Below are positions 52,121-60,158 of a DNA stretch of 64,000 nt, in pieces; position 1 is the first letter of the stretch; every line of letters starts with the position of its first letter. Source of the stretch: Sphingobacterium sp. N143 (GTDB lineage Bacteria; Bacteroidota; Bacteroidia; Sphingobacteriales; Sphingobacteriaceae); NCBI RefSeq assembly GCF_030325625.1, contig NZ_JACAIS010000012.1:1-64000 (forward strand). The letters run 5' to 3'. The notes under the pieces are model-generated. The model was not told the origin of the DNA, did not search any database, and saw nothing but the letters and a program-made list of their open reading frames with translations. The position numbers and the translations under genes are program-made.

Positions 52121-52128
52121 CAAAGGTA
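52121..52128 (-). promoter_or_regulatory. -7 box close to the desaturase start
   Basis: TACCTTTG on the minus strand ends 7 bases before ATG 52113. It supports the shorter start and a nearly leaderless transcript. Confidence 0.45.
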
Positions 52129-52295
52129 ATTAAATAGCATCAATAAATTATAAAAGCAGAATATAATTGTGTAAAATGGCAAAAATGGGTTTAACTACCT
52201 CATTGAGCTGGATATAAGCCTGGGACAGCGTAACAACAGCATCCGATAATGACATAAAAAACAGATTGAACATCCTGTATTCGGTAAAATACTAT

Positions 52296-52303
52296 TAACT
52301 TTG
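52296..52303 (+). promoter_or_regulatory. -7 box for sufS-sufE
   Basis: TAACTTTG fits TAnnTTTG and ends 20 bases before the TTG start of sufS. Confidence 0.45.
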
Positions 52304-52323
52304 TATAAATTATTTAGACGACT

Positions 52324-53547
52324 TTGGAGAAATATAATATAGATAAAATACGTGCAGATTTTCCGATCCTGAAAAGAGAGGTAAATGGCAAGCCTTTGGT
52401 ATATCTGGACAATGGCGCTACAACGCAAAAACCAGCTACAGTGATTCGCTCAATTGCACATTATTATACAGATATGAATAGTAATGTACATCGTGGGGTT
52501 CACTATTTGAGTCAGATATCTACCGATGCTTTTGAAATAACACGAAAGAAACTTCAAGCCTTTATCAATTCACCGGAAGATAAACAGGTAATCATTACGA
52601 AGGGAACCACCGATAGCATTAATTTGGTAGCCACATGTTATGGAAGGGCTTTTATTCACGAAGGGGATGAGATTATTATTTCTGCGATGGAGCACCATTC
52701 CAATATCGTGCCTTGGCAAATGCTTTGCGATGAAAAGGGTTGTAAAATCCGTGTTATCCCGATGAATGATAAAGGCGAGCTGGATATGGATGCATATCGT
52801 GCTTTATTCAATAATAAGACAAAACTGGTTGCTGTAACCTACGTTTCCAATGCATTGGGTACAATTAATCCGGTGAAGGAAATGATTTCAATAGCACATG
52901 AGCATGGAGCAGTTGTATTAGTGGATGCAGCGCAGGCCATTCAGCATATTCAAGTTGATGTACAGGACCTGGATGTTGACTTTTTAGCTTTTTCAGGACA
53001 TAAAATGTACGGGCCTACCGGTGTGGGCGTGTTATATGGTAAAGAAGAGTTATTGAATATGATGCCTCCTTATCAAGGGGGAGGTGATATGATTAAAGAG
53101 GTAACATTCGAAAAAACAACATACAACGAGCTGCCGTTCAAATTTGAGGCCGGGACACCTAATATCGAGGCCGGAATATGCCTCAATGAAGCCATAGATT
53201 ATATCAATTCTATAGGTCTAAAGAATATTGAATCCTATGAACATGAACTGCTGGTGTATGCGCATGAAAAATTAGCTCAGATCCCAGGAATGAGATTTAT
53301 AGGTACAGCAGCGCAAAAAAGCTCGGTAATTTCATTTATCATAGCGGGAACACATCCTTATGACGTTGGTGTAATTTTGGATAAATTGGGAATAGCTGTT
53401 CGTACAGGTCACCACTGTGCACAACCTGTAATGGACCGGTTTGGTATCCCTGGAACAATCCGGGCTTCACTTGCGCTTTATAACACAAAAGAAGAAATAG
53501 ATATTTTGGTGGCAGGTATACAACGTGCTGTCAATATGTTAGTTTAA
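52324..53547 (+). CDS. sufS: SufS-type cysteine desulfurase (TTG start)
   Basis: The product has 407 residues. It removes sulfur from cysteine for Fe-S cluster assembly. PLP Lys227 is in AFSGHKMYGPTG and the persulfide Cys365 in RTGHHCAQP, the group II pattern. The start is a TTG at 52324: the frame is closed upstream by TAG at 52315-52317, and the next ATG (TDMNS, near residue 51) would delete the conserved DFPIL...YLDNGATTQKP region. sufE follows after 10 bases. Confidence 0.95.
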   Translation: MEKYNIDKIRADFPILKREVNGKPLVYLDNGATTQKPATVIRSIAHYYTDMNSNVHRGVHYLSQISTDAFEITRKKLQAFINSPEDKQVIITKGTTDSINLVATCYGRAFIHEGDEIIISAMEHHSNIVPWQMLCDEKGCKIRVIPMNDKGELDMDAYRALFNNKTKLVAVTYVSNALGTINPVKEMISIAHEHGAVVLVDAAQAIQHIQVDVQDLDVDFLAFSGHKMYGPTGVGVLYGKEELLNMMPPYQGGGDMIKEVTFEKTTYNELPFKFEAGTPNIEAGICLNEAIDYINSIGLKNIESYEHELLVYAHEKLAQIPGMRFIGTAAQKSSVISFIIAGTHPYDVGVILDKLGIAVRTGHHCAQPVMDRFGIPGTIRASLALYNTKEEIDILVAGIQRAVNMLV

Positions 53548-53557
53548 TGAAAATAGT

Positions 53558-53977
53558 ATGACTATTAACGAGATACAAGACGAATTAATCGAAGACTTTG
53601 CTTTCTATACCGATTGGATGGAGAAGTATGAATATATTATCCAGCTCGGGAAAGAAGTACCTTTGATTGATGAGCAATATAAAACCGAGGAATATATTAT
53701 CAAAGGATGCCAATCCAAGGTTTGGTTATATCCGGAGGTGAAGGATGGAAAAGTATATTTTACTGCAGATAGTGATGCCATTATCACCAAAGGTCTGGTA
53801 AGTCTTATGGTAAAAGTGCTATCTGGACATACCGCAAAAGAAATTATGGATGCTGATCTGTACTTTATAGACCAGATCGGTTTAAAAGAACATCTGTCAC
53901 CCACACGGGCAAATGGCTTGTTGTCAATGATTAAGCAGATGAAGTTATACGCATTGGCCCTTCAGGTAAATGCTTAA
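53558..53977 (+). CDS. sufE: SufE family sulfur acceptor
   Basis: The product has 139 residues. It accepts sulfur from SufS on Cys51 in IIKGCQSKVWL and passes it to the scaffold. The N-terminal INEIQDELIEDFAFYTDWMEKYEYII is typical. It lies 10 bases after sufS. Its TAA stop overlaps the A run of the following terminator. sufBCD are not in this window. Confidence 0.95.
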   Translation: MTINEIQDELIEDFAFYTDWMEKYEYIIQLGKEVPLIDEQYKTEEYIIKGCQSKVWLYPEVKDGKVYFTADSDAIITKGLVSLMVKVLSGHTAKEIMDADLYFIDQIGLKEHLSPTRANGLLSMIKQMKLYALALQVNA

Positions 53978-54004
53978 AAAAGGGATGATCATCATCCCTT
54001 TTTT
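53976..54004. terminator. Terminator between sufE and the VOC gene
   Basis: Perfect complement AAAAAAGGGATGAT / ATCATCCCTTTTTT around a single C (inner bases stay unpaired in the loop), with T tail. Confidence 0.82.
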
Positions 54005-54030
54005 TATTTTATTCAGAAGATGTTGCTGTT

Positions 54031-54852
54031 TTACCCCAAGAGATCTTTGATAATAATTTTCTTCATATTCATCAAAGCTTCACCAGCGCCCGGACGCTGA
54101 AGGTAGTCTGCAATTTGTTCAGGAACAATTTGCCAGCTAACACCAAATTCGTCTTTGCACCAACCACATCTGCTCTCTTCCCCCTGTTGGGTAATGGCAT
54201 TCCAGTAATAATCAATTTCCTCTTGATCTTTACAGAGGATAGTCAATGATATTCCCTCGTTGAATGTAAAATCTTGTTTGACACCACTATCCATAGCCAT
54301 CAATGTAACACCATTGATGACAAATTGTGTATGTTGAATTGATCCTTTAAATTCACCTTCTGTGTAGCGCAGCATACCATTGCTGCGGAAATCTTTAAAT
54401 ACATTTTCGTAAAAGTGAAGGGCCGCTTCACATTTTCCTTGCTGCTGACCACAGTACATCAGTGTAGGCACAATAGCTTGTTGGTTGGTGTCGTCCACCT
54501 TGCCCTGATACAGCTGCCAATTGACTCCATACTTGTCCGCTACCCAACCATAGTATGGGCTCCACGGATAATTATCTAATGCCATGAGTACATTCCCTTC
54601 TTTTGAAAATGCAGTCCAGATATGGTCCACTTCTTCTTTTGATTCACAAATCACCATAAAAGATATGGAAGGGTTAGGTTTAAACATCGGCCCGCCATTG
54701 ATACCTATAAATTTGATGCCATTCAAGACTGCTTCAACAACGATTGCCGAGTCGCTGCTAATTTTGCTGTTGGAAAAAGTATCAGAGTACAGATTGAAGG
54801 CCTCTTTGGCATTTTGATCAAACCAAATGGATGGTATAATTGAATTTTCCAT
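54031..54852 (-). CDS. Two-domain VOC (PhnB-like) protein
   Basis: The product has 273 residues made of two related glyoxalase/PhnB-like halves. Each starts with the pattern of a PhnB repeat (SIIPSIWFDQNAKEAFNLYSDTF; AIVPTLMYCGQQQGKCEAALHFYENVF) and has a matching end (WQLYQGK; WQIVPEQIADYLQR). These are non-haem metal-fold proteins with uncertain reactions. It leads three minus-strand small-domain genes (DUF1801/YdeI, SRPBCC) that often occur together in Bacteroidota. Confidence 0.87.
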   Translation of the reverse strand: MENSIIPSIWFDQNAKEAFNLYSDTFSNSKISSDSAIVVEAVLNGIKFIGINGGPMFKPNPSISFMVICESKEEVDHIWTAFSKEGNVLMALDNYPWSPYYGWVADKYGVNWQLYQGKVDDTNQQAIVPTLMYCGQQQGKCEAALHFYENVFKDFRSNGMLRYTEGEFKGSIQHTQFVINGVTLMAMDSGVKQDFTFNEGISLTILCKDQEEIDYYWNAITQQGEESRCGWCKDEFGVSWQIVPEQIADYLQRPGAGEALMNMKKIIIKDLLG

Positions 54853-54880
54853 GTTTGTCTAGTTTATAATATCTAAAAAA

Positions 54881-55813
54881 TTATCTTTTATATTGGTCAT
54901 TCAATCCCTTTTTGGCCATAATCATAGGTTTGATTTTCGTCAGTCGGGACTGTTTGGTTTTTTCTTGCTTTGCATCATCAATATATTCAATATATTCCTT
55001 TTGTTTTCCCAGACTGAGTGCATGAAAATGCTCCTGTAATAGCTTGTCAGATTCCAATGCCGACAGCAGTATCCCTGATGGAACTTTAGCCTCACTCTTT
55101 GTTGGCTTAAGCCCCTTGCCGTCATCTATCGTTTGAATGGATTCTAGAATATAGGCTTTGATTCTAGCGCTATCCATTTCACGGACATGATTAAAACGCC
55201 ATTGTCGCAGTGCCTTCGTTTTGCCTTCTGAAGCACTGACCAGGACTTGATCTTTGTCGGCTAGAAATACTCCATTATAAAACCATAGTGAAAAAAAATG
55301 TTTGAAGCCTCCCCAGCCAATAACGTTTTTACCCTTATGTGTGTAAATATAACTTCCCCATTTAAACTCTTTTTTCAATGAAGTTTGCTGTATCACCTGC
55401 TGCATCAACTCTTCGGCCTCTTGCCAGTTTCCTCGGTTTTGATGCCAATTGGGGGCCTGTTTGTTTTTGAGTTGCTCTATATTGAAGATCACGATATCAT
55501 GAATTAACTTTTTTGGGATTGGTTGATCTAAAGGAATCTGTATTGCTCCTTTAGACGTTTTGAATTCTTTCAATTGTGCTGCAAAATGCTCAATAGCTTG
55601 GGGGCCTGGGTATAAACCGAGATGTTGCTTGTTCATTGCAAAATGGATCAAGTTTCCATTATAGCGAAATGTTGGCATCTGGTAGGAAATTGTTTCTGTT
55701 ACCGAAGAAGGTGCTGTTTCGGCAATGAGTTTTCTGACCTGAATAAGGTAATTTTTCTTGTCCCCCTCAAATTGATTGATATATTCATCAATGGTTGAAA
55801 TGCTATTGGTCAT
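54881..55813 (-). CDS. DUF1801-YdeI fusion protein
   Basis: From the ATG at 55813 it has 310 residues (the frame opens at 55879; MTNSISTIDEYINQFEGDKKN is the family start). Three parts are seen: an N-terminal DUF1801 domain (about 1-118; SYQMPTFRYNGNLIHFAMNKQHLGLYPG), a second DUF1801-like domain (about 130-225; FKWGSYIYTHKGKNVIGWGGFKHFFSLWF) and a C-terminal YdeI/OmpD-associated helix pair (about 250-310; LQEHFHALSLGKQKEYIEYIDDAKQEKTKQSRLTKI). Its function is unknown. It is 28 bases upstream of the VOC gene. Confidence 0.85.
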   Translation of the reverse strand: MTNSISTIDEYINQFEGDKKNYLIQVRKLIAETAPSSVTETISYQMPTFRYNGNLIHFAMNKQHLGLYPGPQAIEHFAAQLKEFKTSKGAIQIPLDQPIPKKLIHDIVIFNIEQLKNKQAPNWHQNRGNWQEAEELMQQVIQQTSLKKEFKWGSYIYTHKGKNVIGWGGFKHFFSLWFYNGVFLADKDQVLVSASEGKTKALRQWRFNHVREMDSARIKAYILESIQTIDDGKGLKPTKSEAKVPSGILLSALESDKLLQEHFHALSLGKQKEYIEYIDDAKQEKTKQSRLTKIKPMIMAKKGLNDQYKR

Positions 55814-55945
55814 GGTTTGGATGTTAATCTTAATGCGGGTATATTTCGTTTCTAAAAATTGGATGGTATATTGCATCATTGCAATTGGTAAGACACCTTA
55901 TGTAGTTTGAACCATATTTTAGTTCGGATCCATATTTCACGCGAA

Positions 55946-56401
55946 TCAGGATTGCGGAAACATAAAGTCGAAAGCGCCAGTTCTGAGATTAATGTCATAT
56001 TCAAGGTATGCCTTCATACAGGCTAAGAAATTTGCCCAGCCCTCAGTCTGACGCATCATGGTCAAAATACCATCTTGGTCATTGTTCATTTCATGTTCCG
56101 TAATTTTGACAATTGTTGAATTTGTTCCATATGTGGACAAGTTGATTTCGACGAGCTGATCCGCTATCCCACCACTCCAATCAAAGGAAATATACGTATG
56201 GTTATGGATTGTTTTTCCGGTTACGGGAAAACTGTCCGGGAATTCTGGAAAAGTCCATTCAACAGTTTTTCCTGTCTCTAGGCGTCCCGTGGAAGCTTTG
56301 ATAAAATAATGATTCATTTTATTGGGATCTACTATAGCTTCAAAAACTTCTTCAATGGGTTTTTGAATTTGAATACTTGCTTTGGCAGTTAGTTTTTCCA
56401 T
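55946..56401 (-). CDS. SRPBCC (AHSA1-like) domain protein
   Basis: The product has 151 residues with the START-like fold: MEKLTAKASIQIQKPIEEVFEAIVDPNKMNHYF at the N-terminus, a central GKTVEWTFPEFPDSFPV and a C-terminal helix ending WANFLACMKAYLEYD. It belongs to the Aha1-homology group that binds hydrophobic ligands. It is cytoplasmic and probably co-transcribed with the downstream DUF1801-YdeI and VOC genes. Confidence 0.9.
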   Translation of the reverse strand: MEKLTAKASIQIQKPIEEVFEAIVDPNKMNHYFIKASTGRLETGKTVEWTFPEFPDSFPVTGKTIHNHTYISFDWSGGIADQLVEINLSTYGTNSTIVKITEHEMNNDQDGILTMMRQTEGWANFLACMKAYLEYDINLRTGAFDFMFPQS

Positions 56402-56667
56402 GTTTTTTATCTTAAGACCGATTTTATACTAAATTAGATAGTTTATATTTTTAATGATATTATAATTAAAAACACGCAATGGACGAATAGGTTTTTCTGT
56501 TTTTTTGCTGGGGTCATTATTTCCTCTTAAACGAACAGAAATTACACTTCAATAGCTGCTTTTTTGGTTATTTTTGACTTAAATAACAAATACTTTTACA
56601 CAGAACTGGCTGTAATTCCCTAATCATGTTAGTTCAAATGAACAAAGTAATTGAAATAGCTGAATTT

Positions 56668-58593
56668 ATGATAAAAATTAAAAATATCCTCGCCTTAATA
56701 TTTTCCACCTGTACGTTGGTCTCTATTGCACAGATACAGCATGCCAATCGGGGAAATGAGGCAAGAGATATGTTCAATGACCCTACGACAAGGGACCAAG
56801 AAGCCATTTCAGCAGCAGAAAATGGATGGTGGAGGCAATCTCTTGCAGGACAGGACCAACGAATCAAAAAATGGAAGGAAGCCACATTTGGCATGTTTGT
56901 TCATTGGGGAGTTTATGCGCAGTATGGAAATATTTGGAAGGGAAAACCCGGCGGAGGGTATGCTGAGCATTTGATGCGGGTAATGCAAATTCCACGTGCG
57001 GAATATCTGGACTCTGCGAAACGGTTCAATCCAAAAAAATTTGATGCTGAAGAATGGGTATTATTGGCGAAGAATGCGGGTATGAAATATTTTATTATTA
57101 CGGCCAAGCACCATGATGGATTCGCAATATATCCATCTCAATATGCAAGCAATTATTCCTTGAAAAGTACCGCATTTAAAAGGGATCCATTAGCAGATCT
57201 TGCAGTGGCCTGTCGTAAGCATGGTCTGCTGTTTGGGTTTTATTATTCACATGCTTTTGATTGGGAACATCCTGATGCCCCCGGGAATGACTGGGATTAT
57301 CATAATCCGGGCGGGGATAAATTATTGGGCGGGGCAGATTGGTTTGATAACCATCCCGAATGGTTACCGAAAGCTAAACGTTATGTTGATGAAAAAGCTA
57401 TTCCACAGATCAAGGAACTCATTCATAGTTATCATCCGGATCTCTTGTGGTTTGATACACCGCATAAGCTTCCTTTATCCGAGAACCTTAGGATTTTAAA
57501 AGCTATTCGGGATACTGATCCTAATATTGTGGTCAACGGACGTTTGGCACGTACAGGAAATCAAAATTACGGCGATTACTTGAATACGGCCGACAGGCCC
57601 GAGGAATTTTATCCTGTTCCAGCCGGAGCTTATTGGGAAGCCATTCCGACCACCAATGATTCTTATGGGTTTTCTGTGACCGATAAGAATCACAAACCCA
57701 CGGCACATTTTATTCAGCTTTTAGCAAAAGCAACGGCAATGGGAGGGAATATTCTGATGAATATCGGACCTAAAGGTGACGGAAGTATTGATGGACCAGA
57801 TGTGGAAATTCTAAAAGGAATAGCGGAATGGATGAAATCAAATAAGGAAAGTGTGATCGATGTGTCCCCTTCTCCTTTAGGCCGTCAACAATGGGGAGTT
57901 GTTACTAAAAGAGAACATACTCTTTATCTACATTTATTTAAAAAGCCCAAGGATAAGCAGCTGATAGTTGGCGGCCTGACAGCAGATGTTAAATCTATTT
58001 CTTTATTATCTTCTGGTAAAAGGATTGAAACGTATAGTTTAGATTCGATCGGACTCCATATTTCAATGGATCAAATGAAAGATAATATGGCTGATGAAGT
58101 AATTGTTGTTCAATTGAATCAGGAATTAAAGGCTCCTGCAGTTGATGATTTGATTTATGTAGACAGTGCTATTGCAAAAAATAGACTGTTATCGTTCTAT
58201 GCAAGACAACAGGGGCCATCCATGAGATTCGGAGATGGTAAAAAGGATCGCTATTATGTCTCGGATTGGGTCAGTACGGATCAGTATCTTACATGGCATG
58301 TGAATGTATTACAGCCTGCCCGGTTTGAAGTCGCCGTAAGGTATGTAAAGGATAAAGTGGGAACCGGAGGAGATATGTTCTTGAAGATTGGAAAAAGAAA
58401 AATCGATTTCACGATCGAAGCGGGTTCCCCCAAGAATACAGGTGCCAATGAACTTGTATTGGGGGAAGTGGACTTATCCGAAGGAAGTCAAACGATAGAA
58501 TTACGGGCGAAAAATATAAATGGGGGCGAAACAGTGAAATTTTTGGAAGTTGTTTTAACTCGGTCGGAGCATCTTCCTAAAGAACGCCAATAA
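56668..58593 (+). CDS. Alpha-L-fucosidase, GH29 (multi-domain)
   Basis: From ATG 56668 it has 641 residues; the upstream 14 residues of the open frame do not look like a signal peptide, whereas MIKIKNILALIFSTCTLVSIAQ does. The GH29 barrel has TFGMFVHWGVYA, MKYFIITAKHHDGFAIYPS and nucleophile Asp263 in LLWFDTPH. After GGNILMNIGPKGDGSIDG come a beta-sandwich and a C-terminal carbohydrate-binding-like domain (about 510-641). It would release alpha-L-fucose outside or in the periplasm. Unlike the GH29 at 10183 it is transcribed alone. Confidence 0.92.
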   Translation: MIKIKNILALIFSTCTLVSIAQIQHANRGNEARDMFNDPTTRDQEAISAAENGWWRQSLAGQDQRIKKWKEATFGMFVHWGVYAQYGNIWKGKPGGGYAEHLMRVMQIPRAEYLDSAKRFNPKKFDAEEWVLLAKNAGMKYFIITAKHHDGFAIYPSQYASNYSLKSTAFKRDPLADLAVACRKHGLLFGFYYSHAFDWEHPDAPGNDWDYHNPGGDKLLGGADWFDNHPEWLPKAKRYVDEKAIPQIKELIHSYHPDLLWFDTPHKLPLSENLRILKAIRDTDPNIVVNGRLARTGNQNYGDYLNTADRPEEFYPVPAGAYWEAIPTTNDSYGFSVTDKNHKPTAHFIQLLAKATAMGGNILMNIGPKGDGSIDGPDVEILKGIAEWMKSNKESVIDVSPSPLGRQQWGVVTKREHTLYLHLFKKPKDKQLIVGGLTADVKSISLLSSGKRIETYSLDSIGLHISMDQMKDNMADEVIVVQLNQELKAPAVDDLIYVDSAIAKNRLLSFYARQQGPSMRFGDGKKDRYYVSDWVSTDQYLTWHVNVLQPARFEVAVRYVKDKVGTGGDMFLKIGKRKIDFTIEAGSPKNTGANELVLGEVDLSEGSQTIELRAKNINGGETVKFLEVVLTRSEHLPKERQ

Positions 58594-58677
58594 TCAAATG
58601 TACTTAAATGTAGCTTATAGCGTCTCCCTAGGATCAAATTCGGCCGGGGCTTCTTTCGAATCCTGATACCGTTAAAC

Positions 58678-58711
58678 AAAGAAAAGCTAATCGGAAGATT
58701 AGCTTTTCTTT
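58678..58711. terminator. Terminator next to tRNA-Lys
   Basis: 15-base arms (AAAGAAAAGCTAATC / GATTAGCTTTTCTTT) with a GGAA loop. It ends 3 bases before the 3' end of the minus-strand tRNA-Lys and can serve the tRNA. Confidence 0.82.
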
Positions 58712-58713
58712 TG

Positions 58714-58786
58714 TGATCCCGCTGGGATTCGAACCCAGGACCCATACATTAAAAGTGTATTGCTCTACCAGCTGAGCTACGGAATC
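58714..58786 (-). tRNA. tRNA-Lys(UUU)
   Basis: 73 bases. Acceptor GATTCCG/CGGGATC with one G-T pair, anticodon TTT in CACTTTTAATG, T-arm CTGGGTTCGAATCCCAG, discriminator A. CCA is not encoded. Confidence 0.95.
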
Positions 58787-58992
58787 CTTTCTGTTTTTGA
58801 AAGTGATGCAAAGGTATGAAAATACCGTAACGAATGCAAATGTTTTTTTTCTTTTATGCCGTTAATCTGTAATGGTCTATATTATAGTGGTTTATTTTTT
58901 TTATTGTGTGATCATGGAGCAAGAAAAGTGATACAATGATCGAATAGGCCGATGACATGAAATCAGCACCTTTTTATGACGGGTACATAAAA

Positions 58993-59017
58993 AAAGTCGG
59001 CATTAATTGCCGACTTT
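58993..59017. terminator. accA terminator
   Basis: AAAGTCGGCA/TGCCGACTTT arms (10 bases) with a TTAAT loop, just downstream of accA on the minus strand. Confidence 0.8.
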
Positions 59018-59044
59018 ATATTTTGGAATAGATAGGATTAAAAT

Positions 59045-59998
59045 TTATTCTGTCACAACGCCCATGTTGCTGAATTTGTCAATCCTTTCTTTAATTAATG
59101 TATCACTATCTTTTGTGGTCAGCTCAGCGATATCTTTTAACAATTGGCTCTTAAGATTATTGGCCGCTGCTGTAGGATCTTGATGTGCCCCGCCTAATGG
59201 TTCCGGAATAATACCATCTATTAGCCCGTTGCCAAGCATGTCGTGCGCTGTTAACTTCAATGCTTCGGCAGCCTTTTCTTTATGATCCCAGCTTCTCCAT
59301 AAAATTGAGGAGCAAGATTCAGGTGAAATAACTGAATACCATGTGTGCTCCATCATATAAACCCGGTTTCCAACTCCAATACCCAAGGCACCTCCAGAGG
59401 CTCCCTCACCAATTACAACACAAATAATAGGAATCTTAAGTACTGCCATTTCCATTAAATTACGTGCAATTGCTTCTCCTTGCCCACGTTCTTCAGCCTC
59501 TAATCCAGGATAAGCACCCATGGTGTCGATCAAAGTAATGACAGGCTTATTGAATTTCTCTGCCATTTTCATCAATCGTAATGCTTTCCGGTATCCTTCA
59601 GGATTGGCCATGCCAAAATTATGATATTGGCGTTCTTTGGTATTTTTACCCTTTTGATGTCCAATGATCATAACTGGATTGCCATCAATAGAGGCCATGC
59701 CACCTACAATCGCCTTGTCATCTTTTACGGTACGGTCGCCATGTAATTCAATAAACTCGTCACAGATGGCCTCGATATAATCATAGGTCTGTGGACGATC
59801 CGGATGGCGCGACATCTGTACATTCTGCCAACCAGTTAAATTGCCATATATCTCTTTTTCTGTAGAAGCAAGTTTTTCCTCAAGCTCACGCACGGTTGCA
59901 CTCATGTCGACTTGCGTCTTTTCAGCAACCTGTGTTACCTTTTCAATCTGCAATTGCAAATCAGCAATTGGCTTTTCAAAATCAAACGTAGTTTTCAT
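59045..59998 (-). CDS. accA: Acetyl-CoA carboxylase carboxyltransferase subunit alpha
   Basis: The product has 317 residues, the usual length. With AccD it transfers carboxyl from biotin-BCCP to acetyl-CoA, starting fatty-acid synthesis. The N-terminal coiled segment (FDFEKPIADLQLQIEKVTQ) and the crotonase-like core (FNKPVITLIDTMGAYPGLEAEERGQGEAIARNL; GEGASGGALGIGVGNRVYMMEHTWYSVISPESCSSILW) are typical of AccA. It is transcribed alone on the minus strand. Confidence 0.97.
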   Translation of the reverse strand: MKTTFDFEKPIADLQLQIEKVTQVAEKTQVDMSATVRELEEKLASTEKEIYGNLTGWQNVQMSRHPDRPQTYDYIEAICDEFIELHGDRTVKDDKAIVGGMASIDGNPVMIIGHQKGKNTKERQYHNFGMANPEGYRKALRLMKMAEKFNKPVITLIDTMGAYPGLEAEERGQGEAIARNLMEMAVLKIPIICVVIGEGASGGALGIGVGNRVYMMEHTWYSVISPESCSSILWRSWDHKEKAAEALKLTAHDMLGNGLIDGIIPEPLGGAHQDPTAAANNLKSQLLKDIAELTTKDSDTLIKERIDKFSNMGVVTE

Positions 59999-60158
59999 AT
60001 ATCAATTTTATGAAAATAATCAGAGGGCTAATTTAGCGCATTTTTTCCGAAATTAAAATTGGAGAACGCAATATCATTGGAAATCCTTTGTTACATTTGT
60101 GATATAATAGAGGGGATGGCTTAGTTTTTGATTATAGGCCAGTGAAAAATGTTGTCTT

